Positions 42,020 through 51,787 of a stretch of 64,000 bases of DNA are shown here, piece by piece. Position 1 is the first letter of the stretch; each line of letters opens with the position of its first letter. The stretch spans positions 4,650,001 to 4,714,000 of the forward strand of contig NZ_KB907307.1 of the NCBI RefSeq assembly GCF_000381925.1, in the 5' to 3' direction. This DNA comes from Nocardia sp. BMG111209. Its GTDB lineage: Bacteria > Actinomycetota > Actinomycetes > Mycobacteriales > Mycobacteriaceae. The notes under the pieces were generated by a model. It saw only the letters and a program-made list of their open reading frames with translations. It was not told where the DNA came from and searched no databases. The translations under genes and the position numbers were made by a program.

Positions 42020-45000
42020 GTGAGCAGCTCAACATCCCAGTTCGGACAGAACCAGTGGCTCGTCGACGAGATGTACCAAAGGTACAAACAAGACCCCTCG
42101 TCCGTCGATGAGAGCTGGCACGAGTTTCTGGCCGACTACACCCCGGATGCCACGGCCGACACCACGGCCAACGGGCAGTCCGCTGTCGCCGCCCCGGCGA
42201 CCGCCGCGCCCGCCCCGGCGCCGAAGCCCGCTGCCGCGCCCGCCGCCTCCACCCCGGCCCCGAAGCCTGCCGCCGCCCCGGCCCCCAAGCCCGCCGCCGC
42301 TTCGGCCCCCAAGCCAGCCGCCGCACCCGCCGCACCCGTGGCCCCCGCCGCGTCCGCGGTGCCCGCTCCGAAGATCGCCGCCCCGGCCTCGACCGCCGCC
42401 GCGCCGCCGCAGGCGCGCACCGCGCAGCCCGCCGCGGCCGCCGCGCCGACCACCACCCCGAAGCCCGCCGAGCCGGCCGCCGACGAGTCGCAGGTGCTGC
42501 GCGGCCCGGCCGCCGCCATCGTGAAGAACATGTCGGCCTCGCTGACCATCCCGACCGCGACCAGCGTGCGGGCCCTCCCGGCGAAACTGATGATCGACAA
42601 CCGGGTGGTCATCAACAACCATCTGGCCCGCACCCGCGGCGGCAAGATCTCGTTCACCCATCTGCTCGGTTACGCGATCGTGCAGGCGGTCAAGTCGTTC
42701 CCGAACATGAACCGGCACTTCGCCGAGATCGACGGCAAGCCGAACGCGGTCACCCCCGCGCACACCAATCTCGGCCTGGCCATCGACCTACCCGGGAAGA
42801 ACGGCAGCCGCACGCTCGTGGTCGCGGCCATCAAGAACACCGAGACCATGACCTTCGGGCAGTTCCACTCCGCCTACGAGGACATCGTCCGCCGCGCCCG
42901 TGACGGCAAGCTGACCACCGAGGACTTCACCGGGGTCACCATCTCGCTGACCAACCCGGGCACCATCGGCACCAATCATTCGGTGCCGCGGCTGATGCCG
43001 GGCCAGGGCGCCATCGTCGGCGCCGGCGCGATGGAGTACCCGGCCGAATTCCAGGGTATGAGCGACGAACAGCTCGCCGAGATCGGCGTCGGCAAGCTGA
43101 TGACGCTGACCTCGACCTACGATCATCGCATCATCCAGGGCGCGGAGTCCGGCGACTTCCTGCGCACCATCCATCAGCTCCTCATCGCGGACGAGTTCTA
43201 CGACGAGGTCTTCCACACGATGGGTGTGCCGTACGAGCCGGTGCGGTGGCGCAAGGACATCAAGGAACGCGGCGTCGACAAGAGCGTGCGCGTCCAGGAG
43301 ATGATCGCCGCCTATCGCGACCGCGGTCACCTGATGGCCGACACCGATCCGCTGCGGCTGGTCAAGGACAAGTTCCGCAGCCACCCGGACCTCGACGTCA
43401 CCCAGCACGGCCTGACCCTGTGGGATCTGGACCGCGAGTTCAACGTCGCGGGCTTCCACGGCCAGGAGCGCATGAAACTGCGCGACGTGCTGTCCATCCT
43501 GCGCGACGCGTACTGCCGGCACGTCGGTGTCGAGTACACCCACATCCTCGATCCCGAGCAGCGCAAGTGGATCCAGGACCGGGTCGAGCAGAAGCACGAC
43601 AAGCCGACCGTCGCACAGCAGAAGTACATCCTGTCCCGGCTGAACGCGGCCGAGGCCTTCGAGACCTTCCTGCAGACCAAGTACGTCGGCCAGAAGCGCT
43701 TCTCGCTGGAGGGCGCCGAGACCACCATCCCGATGATGGACGCGGTCATCGACCAGTGCGCCGAGCACGCGCTCGACGAGGTCGTCATCGGTATGCCGCA
43801 CCGCGGCCGCCTGAACGTGCTGGCCAATATCGTCGGCAAGCCCTACTCGCAGATCTTCACCGAGTTCGAGGGCAACATGAACCCGGCCGCCACCCACGGC
43901 TCCGGCGACGTGAAGTACCACCTCGGCGCCGAGGGCACCTACATCCAGATGTTCGGCGACAACGACATCAAGGTGTCGCTGACCGCGAATCCGTCGCATC
44001 TGGAGGCGGTCGACCCGGTCGTGGAGGGTCTGGTCCGCGCCAAGCAGGACCTGCTCACCAAGGAAGACCTGATCACCAAGGGTGAGGAGGCGCGCACCTT
44101 CTCCGTCGTGCCGATGATGCTGCACGGCGACGCGGCCTTCGCGGGCCAGGGTGTGGTCGCCGAGACGCTGAATCTCGGTGGCCTGCGCGGCTATCGGGTC
44201 GGCGGCACCGTGCACATCGTGGTGAACAACCAGATCGGTTTCACCACCGCGCCGGAGAACAGCCGGTCCACCGAATACTCCACCGATATCGCCAAGTTCA
44301 TCGGCGCGCCGGTGTTCCACGTCAACGGCGACGATCCGGAGGCGTGTGTCTGGGTGGCGCAGCTGGCGGTCGACTTCCGCGAGCAGTTCCACAAGGACGT
44401 GGTGATCGACCTCATCTGCTACCGCCGCCGCGGCCACAACGAGGGCGACGACCCGTCGATGACCCAGCCGTACATGTACGACGTCATCGACACCAAGCGC
44501 AGCGTCCGCAAGTCCTACACCGAGGCCCTGATCGGCCGTGGTGACATCTCCATGAAGGAGGCCGAGGACGCGCTGCGCGACTACCAGGGCCAGCTGGAGC
44601 GGGTGTTCAACGAGGTCCGCGAACTGGAGAAGTACCCGCCGTCCCCGAGCCACTCGGTCGAGACGGAGCAGACCGTCCCGACGACGGTCGTCACCGCCGT
44701 CGACAAGACCGTGCTGCAGCGCATCGGCGACGCCTTCCTGAACGTGCCCGAGGGCTTCTCCGTGCATCCGCGCGTGAAGCCGGTGCTGGAGAAGCGCCGC
44801 GAGATGGCCTACGAGGGCAAGGTGGACTGGGCGTTCGGCGAGCTGCTGGCGTTCGGCACCCTGGTCGACGAGGGCCGCGCGGTGCGGCTGACCGGTCAGG
44901 ACTCCCGCCGCGGCACCTTCTCGCAGCGGCATTCGGTGGTCATCGACCGTAAGTCCGGCGCCGAGTACACCCCGCTGCACAACATCGGCAGCGCCAACCC

Positions 45001-45874
45001 GGGCTGGTTCGCGGTGCACGACTCGGCGCTGTCCGAGTACGCCGCGGTCGGCTTCGAATACGGCTACTCCCTGGGCAATCCGGAAGCGCTGGTGCTCTGG
45101 GAGGCGCAGTTCGGCGACTTCGTCAACGGCGCCCAGTCGATCATCGACGAGTTCATCTCCTCCGGTGAGGCCAAGTGGGGTCAGCTGTCGGAGGTCGTGC
45201 TGCTGCTGCCGCACGGTCACGAGGGTCAGGGCCCGGACCACACCTCCGGCCGCATCGAGCGGTTCCTGCAGCTGTGCGCCGAGGGTTCGATGACGGTGGC
45301 GGTCCCGTCCACCCCGTCGAACTACTTCCACCTGCTGCGCCGGCACGTGCTCGACGGCATCCGCCGCCCGCTGATCGTCTTCACCCCGAAGTCGATGCTG
45401 CGCAACAAGGCCGTGGTCTCCGATATCGAGGACTTCACCGACAACAAGTTCCGCTCGGTGCTCGAGGAGCCGACCTACGAGACCGGCGACGGCGACCGTT
45501 CGAAGGTGAAGCGGATCCTGCTGACCTCCGGCAAGCTCTACTACGAGCTGGCCGCCGAGAAGGCCAAGAAGAACCGTGACGACGTGGCGATCGTCCGGAT
45601 CGAGCAGCTGTACCCGATCCCGTCGTACCGCCTCAACGAGAAGCTGGCCACCTACCCCAACGCCACCGACCTGGTGTGGGTGCAGGAGGAGCCGGCCAAC
45701 CAGGGCGCCTGGCCGTTCTTCGGCCTGAACCTGCCGGAGATCCTGCCGGAACGCTTCGGCAAGCTCCGCCGCATCTCGCGCCGCGCCATGTCGGCCCCGT
45801 CCTCGGGCTCCGGCAAGGTGCACGCCGTCGAACAGGCGGAGATCGTCGGCGAGGCCTTCGCCCCGACCGCCTGA
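42020..45874 (+). CDS. kgd: Multifunctional 2-oxoglutarate metabolism enzyme (Kgd)
   Basis: 1284 residues from GTG 42020 (ATG 42002 is possible). It is a fusion of the E2o-like acyltransferase and the E1o thiamine-diphosphate dehydrogenase of the 2-oxoglutarate complex, also acting as a decarboxylase/carboligase. The N-terminus [36 protein letters not shown] is followed by a long Ala/Pro linker, an acyltransferase with [16 protein letters not shown] (His and Asp), then ThDP motifs ([40 protein letters not shown]). Similarity to mycobacterial Kgd is very high throughout. It feeds succinyl-CoA or succinic semialdehyde into the TCA cycle and interacts with Lpd and GarA (known in relatives). Strong terminator at 45892-45928. 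Confidence 0.97.
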   Translation: MSSSTSQFGQNQWLVDEMYQRYKQDPSSVDESWHEFLADYTPDATADTTANGQSAVAAPATAAPAPAPKPAAAPAASTPAPKPAAAPAPKPAAASAPKPAAAPAAPVAPAASAVPAPKIAAPASTAAAPPQARTAQPAAAAAPTTTPKPAEPAADESQVLRGPAAAIVKNMSASLTIPTATSVRALPAKLMIDNRVVINNHLARTRGGKISFTHLLGYAIVQAVKSFPNMNRHFAEIDGKPNAVTPAHTNLGLAIDLPGKNGSRTLVVAAIKNTETMTFGQFHSAYEDIVRRARDGKLTTEDFTGVTISLTNPGTIGTNHSVPRLMPGQGAIVGAGAMEYPAEFQGMSDEQLAEIGVGKLMTLTSTYDHRIIQGAESGDFLRTIHQLLIADEFYDEVFHTMGVPYEPVRWRKDIKERGVDKSVRVQEMIAAYRDRGHLMADTDPLRLVKDKFRSHPDLDVTQHGLTLWDLDREFNVAGFHGQERMKLRDVLSILRDAYCRHVGVEYTHILDPEQRKWIQDRVEQKHDKPTVAQQKYILSRLNAAEAFETFLQTKYVGQKRFSLEGAETTIPMMDAVIDQCAEHALDEVVIGMPHRGRLNVLANIVGKPYSQIFTEFEGNMNPAATHGSGDVKYHLGAEGTYIQMFGDNDIKVSLTANPSHLEAVDPVVEGLVRAKQDLLTKEDLITKGEEARTFSVVPMMLHGDAAFAGQGVVAETLNLGGLRGYRVGGTVHIVVNNQIGFTTAPENSRSTEYSTDIAKFIGAPVFHVNGDDPEACVWVAQLAVDFREQFHKDVVIDLICYRRRGHNEGDDPSMTQPYMYDVIDTKRSVRKSYTEALIGRGDISMKEAEDALRDYQGQLERVFNEVRELEKYPPSPSHSVETEQTVPTTVVTAVDKTVLQRIGDAFLNVPEGFSVHPRVKPVLEKRREMAYEGKVDWAFGELLAFGTLVDEGRAVRLTGQDSRRGTFSQRHSVVIDRKSGAEYTPLHNIGSANPGWFAVHDSALSEYAAVGFEYGYSLGNPEALVLWEAQFGDFVNGAQSIIDEFISSGEAKWGQLSEVVLLLPHGHEGQGPDHTSGRIERFLQLCAEGSMTVAVPSTPSNYFHLLRRHVLDGIRRPLIVFTPKSMLRNKAVVSDIEDFTDNKFRSVLEEPTYETGDGDRSKVKRILLTSGKLYYELAAEKAKKNRDDVAIVRIEQLYPIPSYRLNEKLATYPNATDLVWVQEEPANQGAWPFFGLNLPEILPERFGKLRRISRRAMSAPSSGSGKVHAVEQAEIVGEAFAPTA

Positions 45875-45891
45875 TCCCTCCGCAGTCCGAT

Positions 45892-45928
45892 CCCGGGCCG
45901 GGACGCTCACCGAGCGTCCCGGCCCGGG
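45892..45928 (+). terminator. Strong intrinsic terminator after kgd
   Basis: A 17-bp perfect stem, arms CCCGGGCCGGGACGCTC and GAGCGTCCCGGCCCGGG, with a three-base loop, followed by TCGTTTCC. It starts 17 bp after the kgd stop and is the clearest terminator in the window. Confidence 0.9.
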
Positions 45929-46108
45929 TCGTTTCCTGACCGCGCAAGCGCGCACAAGGCATTCCGGGTCCTGCCCGTCGACCTTGCTGGACAGGGAAAT
46001 GCCCCGGGTGGCATGCAGAAGCAGGGCGGCCCGGGGCGTACGGGATGAAGGTCAGCCCGTGCGGGCCCGGATGGGCGAACTCATCCGGGCCTGCGCGGTC
46101 GGTGCGGC

Positions 46109-47584
46109 TCAGTGGCCGGCGTCGACCGGGACCGCGGTGGTCGGCGCGGGGGCGCCGGCCGGGGCGGACTTGGAGCGGACGAAGCCGATGGAGGCGGCCA
46201 CGCCGATCAGCAGGATGAAACCGGGGAGCAGCATCGACTGGCTCAGTGCGGTGCTGAACTTGTCGGCGATGGCGGGCGGGATGTGGGCGCCGGCGCCTTC
46301 GGACATCTTGCCGGTGACCAGGCCCTGCGCGCTGACCCGGGACGACACCAGGGCGCTGATCGCGGCGCTGCCGAGTACCGAGCCGATCTGGCGGGTGGTG
46401 TTGTAGACGCCCGCCGCGGCGCCGGCCTGCTGGATCGGCAGGTTGCGGGTGGCGGTCGAGGCCAGCGGGGCCCAGATGCAGGCGTTGGCGAAGCCGGAGG
46501 CCACTCCGATGATCATGAACAGCGCGATCGGGCTGTGCGGGGTCATCATCGCGGCGTAGGTGAACACGACCGCCGAGAACACCGCGAAGCCGACGGTGGG
46601 CAGGATCTTCGGGTTCATCCGGTCGGAGATCTTGCCGACGATCGGGCCGAAGACACCGGTTGCGACGGCCATCGGCGCGAACACCAGACCCGACTGCGAC
46701 GGGGTGTAGCCGCGCACCGCCTCCAGCCAGAAGTAGGCGGGCACCATCAGGGTGGTCATGGTGGCGCCCATCGCCGCGATGCCGAGGTTGGCCAGCGCGA
46801 AGTTGCGGTCGCCGAACAAACTCAGCGGTACCAGCGGCTCACCGGTGTTGCGGGCCTGGGTGTAGAGGAATACGCCCAGTACCACCACGCCGCCGATGAT
46901 CAGGCCCCAGATCGTGGCATCCCAGTGCCGGTCGTTGCCCTCCTGGATACCGAACACCAGCAGCAGCATGCCGGCGGCCGACAGGACGACGCCGGTGAGG
47001 TCGAACTTGTGCCGGTGGGTCTCCAGCTTCGGTACCAGCGCCCAGGCCATGGCGAAGGCGATCACGCCGATCGGCACGTTGATGTAGAAGATCCAGTTCC
47101 AGCCCAGGCCGTCGACCAGCACGCCGCCGAGGATCGGGCCGACCAGGGTGGCCAGGCCGGCGACGCCGCCCCACGCGCCCATGGCCGCGCCGCGCTGATG
47201 CGCCGGGAAGGTCCGGGTGATCACCGCCATGGTCTGCGGGGTCATCAGCGCCGCGCCGAGGCCCTGCACCGCGCGGGCGGCGATGAGCATCTCGATGTTG
47301 CCGGACAGACCGCACCACAGCGAGGACAGGGTGAAGACCACCAGGCCCATGAGGTAGACGTTCTTCGGGCCGACACGATCGCCGAGCCGGCCGGTGATCA
47401 GCAGCGGTACCGCGTAGGCGAGCAGGTAGGCGCTGGTGACCCAGATGACCTTGTTGATGTCGGTGTGCAGATCGGTCATGATCGCCGGATTGGCCACCGC
47501 GACGATGGTCATGTCCAGCAGGATCATGAAGAATCCGACGACCAGCGCGCCCAGCGCCAGCCACGGATTACGTTGTGTCGTCAT
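46109..47584 (-). CDS. MFS exporter, DHA2 (EmrB/QacA) family
   Basis: 491 residues from the ATG at 47584 (MTTQRNPWLALGALVVGFFMILLDMTIVAVANPAIMTDL). It has fourteen predicted helices, the motif D region LDMTIVAVANPAI in helix 1, motif A GRLGDRVGPKNVYL after helix 2, motif B-like ARAVQGLGAALM and the antiporter motif C GPILGGVLVDGLGWNW. This subfamily exports drugs or dyes in exchange for protons. A PadR gene precedes it by 93 bp on the same strand, so PadR-type repression with effector release is likely. In M. tuberculosis an EmrB homologue lies near kgd. Confidence 0.92.
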   Translation of the reverse strand: MTTQRNPWLALGALVVGFFMILLDMTIVAVANPAIMTDLHTDINKVIWVTSAYLLAYAVPLLITGRLGDRVGPKNVYLMGLVVFTLSSLWCGLSGNIEMLIAARAVQGLGAALMTPQTMAVITRTFPAHQRGAAMGAWGGVAGLATLVGPILGGVLVDGLGWNWIFYINVPIGVIAFAMAWALVPKLETHRHKFDLTGVVLSAAGMLLLVFGIQEGNDRHWDATIWGLIIGGVVVLGVFLYTQARNTGEPLVPLSLFGDRNFALANLGIAAMGATMTTLMVPAYFWLEAVRGYTPSQSGLVFAPMAVATGVFGPIVGKISDRMNPKILPTVGFAVFSAVVFTYAAMMTPHSPIALFMIIGVASGFANACIWAPLASTATRNLPIQQAGAAAGVYNTTRQIGSVLGSAAISALVSSRVSAQGLVTGKMSEGAGAHIPPAIADKFSTALSQSMLLPGFILLIGVAASIGFVRSKSAPAGAPAPTTAVPVDAGH

Positions 47585-47677
47585 AACTTTCGTTTCCGTT
47601 CGCAATGTCCCGGCCGCGGCGAGCGGCCGGCGGGTAGTCGGGTGGAGGGCAGGCCGCGGTCCGGGGACCGCCGGCGG

Positions 47678-48382
47678 TCACTGGTCGGCAGGAGTGGCAC
47701 CGCCCCTCTTCAGTGAGGCGAGCACGTCGTCGGTGACCTCGGTCCCCCAGTCGTGCCCGATGCCCTCGTCGTCGGTGTGGTGGGGTATCAAACTGCCGTC
47801 GGGGCCGAACTCGTGCCAGATCAGGCTGCCGTCGGCCAGTTCGGCCACGATGCGCCGCAGCCAGGTGGCCTCGGTGTGGGTCTGCGCGCGCAGGTATTCG
47901 AGCACCATCCAGTACCGGCGCGGCACCCGGCGGGCGGTGGCCCACTCCTGGAGGGCGTCGAGTTCGGTGACGTCCATCTCCAGCCAGCGGATACGCTCGG
48001 TGAGCAGGGCGATGACCTCTTCCTTGGGCAGGTTGTGCGCCTCCGAGAGGGCCTGCGGGAAGATCGGGTATTCGCGGATCGGTTTGCGGAGGATCTCCGT
48101 CAGCCGGGTACGCAGCGCGGCGGTGCCCGGCTTGGTGATGCGATAGGTCGTACGCTCCGGCCGGTTACCGGCCCGATCGGTGCCCTCGGCCCGGACCAGT
48201 CCCTGCTCGGCCAGCCGGTCCACGGTGTGGTACAGCGAGCCGGGCCTGATCTTGACGAAGTACTCCTCCCTGCGGCTGAGCAGCAGTTGATACATCTCGT
48301 AGGGATGCATCGGACGCTCTTCCAGCAGCGCGAGCACCGCCAGCGCCAATGGCGTCAGCACCGCACCCGACTGCTTCGACAT
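47678..48382 (-). CDS. PadR-family transcriptional regulator
   Basis: 234 residues from the ATG at 48382 (GGAGGGG upstream). The winged HTH (LTPLALAVLALLEERPMHPYEMYQLL..VKIRPGSLYHTVDRLAEQGLVRAEG..RPERTTYRITKPGTAAL) fits PadR, and the C-terminal helical domain (LLTERIRWLEMDVTELDALQEWA) is that of the longer PadR subclass. The gene lies directly upstream of the exporter on the same strand, the usual PadR arrangement. A perfect 10-bp inverted repeat at 48458-48483, 76 bp before the start, is its likely operator. Confidence 0.92.
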   Translation of the reverse strand: MSKQSGAVLTPLALAVLALLEERPMHPYEMYQLLLSRREEYFVKIRPGSLYHTVDRLAEQGLVRAEGTDRAGNRPERTTYRITKPGTAALRTRLTEILRKPIREYPIFPQALSEAHNLPKEEVIALLTERIRWLEMDVTELDALQEWATARRVPRRYWMVLEYLRAQTHTEATWLRRIVAELADGSLIWHEFGPDGSLIPHHTDDEGIGHDWGTEVTDDVLASLKRGGATPADQ

Positions 48383-48457
48383 CGCCGGCCCCTCCTTCGT
48401 ACCGCTCGTCACGGGGGAGAGCGTAGCTCCGGCCCCGGACATATCCCGCGTCAAATA

Positions 48458-48483
48458 TTCCACGCCGAATATACGGCGTGGAA
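48458..48483. promoter_or_regulatory. Inverted-repeat operator for padR-exporter
   Basis: TTCCACGCCG-AATATA-CGGCGTGGAA has perfect 10-bp arms around an AT centre, upstream of padR and not inside any gene. Its position and symmetry suit auto-repression by PadR. The stop of the sulfite-oxidase-like gene at 48527 lies 44 bp away. Confidence 0.65.
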
Positions 48484-48526
48484 CAGTGACCGGGCAAGCG
48501 GATTCCCGCGCAGTGCGAGTGTGTGA

Positions 48527-50236
48527 TCAGGCCACGTCGACGATGATCGACGGATAGCCCTCGGCCCCGTCCGGGAGCACGTCCTCGTACGAGCCGGACT
48601 GGGTGGCACCCGCCCCGTCGGTGGCCCGGGCCCGGATGAGGTGTTTACCGGCGGCGGCGTCCCAGTCGAAGGCCCACTGCCGCCACGTGTCGATCGATGG
48701 TTCGGCGGCCAGCCGCGCGGGCTGCCACGGGCCGTTGTCGATCTGCACCTCGACGCGGCCGATCCCGCGATGCTGCGCCCACGCGACCCCGGCGACGACG
48801 GTCCGGCCGTGCTTCACCTTGCCGTCGTCGCTCGGGGTGTCGATGCGGGTGCCGGTCTTGATCGGCCCGCGCGGCGCCCAGCCGCGCTGGGTCCAGAACG
48901 CCTGGGCGCGATCGAAGCGGGTGATCTCCAGTTCGGTGACCCATTTGGTGGCCGAGACGTAGCCGTACAGGCCCGGCACGACCAGCCGGGCCGGATAGCC
49001 GTGCTCCACCGGCAGCGGCTCACCGTTCATGCCGATGGCCAGCATCGCGTCCCGGCCGTCGAGCAGGGTGGCCAGCGGGCTGCCCGCGGTGAAGCCGTCG
49101 ATACTGCGGGAGAGCACCATATCGGCGTCCGGATGCGGCCCGGCCTCGGCGATCAGATCGGCGAGACTGTAGCCCAGCCAGCGCGCGTTGCCGATCAGAT
49201 CGCCACCGACCGGATTCGAGACACAGGTGAGGGTCACCAGCCGCTCGATCACCGGCCGGGCCGCGAGATCCGACCAGCTGTAGCGCATCTCGCGATCGAC
49301 CAGGCCGTGGATGCGCAGCGACCAGGTCGCGGTGCTCACCTGCGGCACCAGCAGGGCGGTATCGATCCGGTAGAAGTCGTTGTTGGCCGTGACATACGGA
49401 GTGAGCCCGGGGATTCGCAGATCCGCGGACGGATCCACCGGCGGCTCCACGGAATTCGGCGCCGGCAGGCGCACGGCGGCCCGCTCGCCGGAGACGTTGT
49501 GCGCCTTCAGGCCGAGCAATCGGCCCGCGACTCCCGTCACCACGGCCAGGATCCCGATGCCCACGATGCCGCGCACCATGGTCCGGCGATCGACCCCGGA
49601 TTCGGGCGTCGGTTCCGAATCCGGCTCGGGCCCAGGCATTCCGGCGATATCCGGCGGGGGCGGCGAGCCACCCACCCGGGCACCCGCGCCGACCGGTACG
49701 GGCCGGATCCGCCTGCGCAGCGCCGTCGTCGCCGCGGCGGTGCCGAACAGGACCGGTAGTGCGCGAACCGCCGGGCCCTGCTCCTCTTCCGTTGCGGGAT
49801 GCGGCGATCCGACCTCCAGCCGCCGAATCAGCATGCGCAGCACGAGAATTCCGGCCGCGACACCGAGCAGTGTGGGCAGCGCCCAGGTCCACGCCGCCGC
49901 CGGCCGGGTCACCGCCGCCAGCGCCGCGAGGACGCCGAACGCGGCCAGTACGGCGCTGCCGATCGGCCGCCCGACCCGTTCCACCCGGCCGACGACCGTC
50001 GCCACGACGAAGGCGACCACACCCATGAGGACGAACAGCAGCAGTTTGTCGTCGGTGCCGACCAGCCGGATCACCTGTTCCCGGACGCCGTCGGGCGTCC
50101 GGTCCACGACCGTGGATCCCAGTGCCGCCAGAGGCGTGCTCTCGGTCCCGATCGGCAACGCCACCAGTTCGGCAATTCCCAGCGCCAGCCCCGCGGACAC
50201 CACACCGCACGCCGCCCGCAGTCCAGACTCGGCCAT
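48527..50236 (-). CDS. Membrane-anchored sulfite oxidase-like molybdopterin enzyme
   Basis: 569 residues from the ATG at 50236. The N-terminal 230 residues hold four to five membrane helices (RAACGVVSAGLALGIAELVAL, KLLLFVLMGVVAFVVATVV and others) and a Pro-rich linker. The remainder is the molybdenum-cofactor domain: TPYVTANNDFYRIDTALLVP, the cofactor Cys in LTCVSNPVGG near residue 337, GEPLPVEHGYPARLVVPGLYG, and the C-terminal Mo-co dimerisation domain (VAGVAWAQHRGIGRVEVQIDNGPWQ). Family members oxidise sulfite or reduce methionine sulfoxide; the electron partner is unknown. A frame continuing upstream to 51550 is a shadow of htrA. Confidence 0.92.
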   Translation of the reverse strand: MAESGLRAACGVVSAGLALGIAELVALPIGTESTPLAALGSTVVDRTPDGVREQVIRLVGTDDKLLLFVLMGVVAFVVATVVGRVERVGRPIGSAVLAAFGVLAALAAVTRPAAAWTWALPTLLGVAAGILVLRMLIRRLEVGSPHPATEEEQGPAVRALPVLFGTAAATTALRRRIRPVPVGAGARVGGSPPPPDIAGMPGPEPDSEPTPESGVDRRTMVRGIVGIGILAVVTGVAGRLLGLKAHNVSGERAAVRLPAPNSVEPPVDPSADLRIPGLTPYVTANNDFYRIDTALLVPQVSTATWSLRIHGLVDREMRYSWSDLAARPVIERLVTLTCVSNPVGGDLIGNARWLGYSLADLIAEAGPHPDADMVLSRSIDGFTAGSPLATLLDGRDAMLAIGMNGEPLPVEHGYPARLVVPGLYGYVSATKWVTELEITRFDRAQAFWTQRGWAPRGPIKTGTRIDTPSDDGKVKHGRTVVAGVAWAQHRGIGRVEVQIDNGPWQPARLAAEPSIDTWRQWAFDWDAAAGKHLIRARATDGAGATQSGSYEDVLPDGAEGYPSIIVDVA

Positions 50237-50464
50237 ATCGCGAGCGTACTGCGCGCGCGTATGCGCGGGAATCCCGGTGGAACGGGACGTCACGGATTCG
50301 TCACCGCCGGAACACCCCCGGCCGGGCCACCCGCAGCGGGTTCCGATCGGCCGCATCGGATCCCGATCGGAAGAGGACTCGGTCACAACACGGAATTCAC
50401 CCAGCACGCTCTCAGAAAGGCGGGTAATGCTGATAAGAGCAGTCTCGAGCCTGATGAGGACGTG

Positions 50465-51640
50465 ATGATCGTGTACCCGAATTCGACCAGCTGGCCGGGG
50501 CAACCGGCACGACCGTACGGACCCCCGCCCAGCCGCCCGCCGCGGCACGGGTTGTCCTTCACCGCGGTCGCCGCGCTCGTGGCCGTCCTGGCCGTCGTGA
50601 TCGGCCTGGTAGGGACACGATTGCTGTCGCCGAACGGCGGGTCCCCGGGCCATCCGGTCGCACAGTCCCCCGGCGGATACGGCCAGCCGGTGAGCTCGCA
50701 TCTCTCGCCTGCCGACCTCAACGACGCCGCGAATTCGGTCATACCGAGTATCGCGATCGTGAACACCCAACTCGGGCTGCAGAACGGCCAAGGCGCCGGA
50801 ACCGGGATCGTCCTCACCTCCACCGGCGACATTCTCACCAACAACCACGTGGTGGAGGGCGCCACGAAGATCTCCGTCACCGACCTCGGCAACGGCCGCA
50901 CCTACCCCGGCACCGTCGTCGGCTACGACCGCCAGGAGGATGTCGCGGTCGTGCACCTGTCCGGCGCCTCGGGACTGACCACCGCGCCGCTCGGTGATTC
51001 CAACCTGGTCGCGGTGGGCGACAACGTGGTCGGCGTCGGCAACGCCGGCGGCACCGGCAGCCCGACGGCCGCCAGCGGCCGGGTCACCGCGCTGAACCGC
51101 TCCATCACCGCCAGCGACGACGCGTCCGGCAGTTCCGAGCAGCTCACCGGCCTGATCCAGATCGCGGCGAATATCCAGCCCGGCGATTCCGGTGGCCCGC
51201 TGGTGAATTCGGTCGGACAGGTGATCGGCATGGATACCGCTGCCTCCCAGGGCTTCCGGATGGGCAGCGGCGGCGGCGTGGGCTTCGCCATCCCGATCGA
51301 CCAGGCGCTCACCATCGCGAAGCAGATCCAGACCGGCCAGGCCTCCGAGCTGGTGCACATCGGTGCGTCGGCATTCCTCGGCGTCTCGGTCAGCGATGCC
51401 AACAACGGTGGCGGCGCGCTGATCCGCAACCTGGTCAGCGGCGGTCCGGCGGAGGACGCGGGCCTCGCCTCCGGTGATGTGATCACCGGGGTGGACGGCC
51501 GCGCGGTCGGCTCCGCGACCGGCCTGACCAACACCATGGACCTGCACCACCCGGGCGATACGGTCTCGCTGAGCTGGGTCGACCAGTCCGGCAGCAACCA
51601 GTCCGCGCGGGTGAAGCTGGCGACCGGACCGGTCGGATAG
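50465..51640 (+). CDS. Membrane-anchored trypsin-like serine protease with PDZ domain (HtrA/DegP type)
   Basis: 391 residues from the ATG at 50465 (GAGGA four bases upstream; GTG 50462 also possible). A cytoplasmic Pro-rich start, one membrane helix at 33-50 (AVAALVAVLAVVIGLVG), then the protease with His128 (TNNHVVEG), Asp159 (RQEDVAVV) and Ser242 (QPGDSGGPL), and a PDZ domain (FLGVSVSDANNGGGALIRNLVSGGPAEDAGLASGDVITGVDG). The protease should face the periplasm-like space and take part in envelope quality control. Divergent from the sulfite-oxidase-like gene. Confidence 0.94.
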   Translation: MIVYPNSTSWPGQPARPYGPPPSRPPRHGLSFTAVAALVAVLAVVIGLVGTRLLSPNGGSPGHPVAQSPGGYGQPVSSHLSPADLNDAANSVIPSIAIVNTQLGLQNGQGAGTGIVLTSTGDILTNNHVVEGATKISVTDLGNGRTYPGTVVGYDRQEDVAVVHLSGASGLTTAPLGDSNLVAVGDNVVGVGNAGGTGSPTAASGRVTALNRSITASDDASGSSEQLTGLIQIAANIQPGDSGGPLVNSVGQVIGMDTAASQGFRMGSGGGVGFAIPIDQALTIAKQIQTGQASELVHIGASAFLGVSVSDANNGGGALIRNLVSGGPAEDAGLASGDVITGVDGRAVGSATGLTNTMDLHHPGDTVSLSWVDQSGSNQSARVKLATGPVG

Positions 51641-51662
51641 GCACCGATACCTTCCCGAGAGC

Positions 51663-51694
51663 CCGGCGGCCGAGCGTTATCGCTCGGCCGCCGG
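51663..51694. terminator. Bidirectional terminator between htrA and the dhaM fusion
   Basis: 14-bp perfect stem, CCGGCGGCCGAGCG-TTAT-CGCTCGGCCGCCGG, between two convergent genes that end at 51640 and 51788. It can serve both strands. Confidence 0.8.
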
Positions 51695-51787
51695 TGCGTA
51701 TTCGGGTGGGTAGGCAGCGGACGCTGACGTGGTCGAGAGTGCGCGGCCGTATCCGTCATGATCGAAGGTATTGCGCGGCAATGTTCT

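Noticed and set aside
42788..45955. 1055-codon open frame antisense to kgd
   Set aside because: It is a GC-skew shadow: the translation is Arg/Val/Leu/His-rich without a single conserved motif, and the sense frame is a certain kgd.
50237..51550. Upstream extension of the sulfite-oxidase-like protein to 1007 residues
   Set aside because: The added part is antisense to htrA and shows no family similarity; the ATG at 50236 fits the known N-terminal membrane helices.
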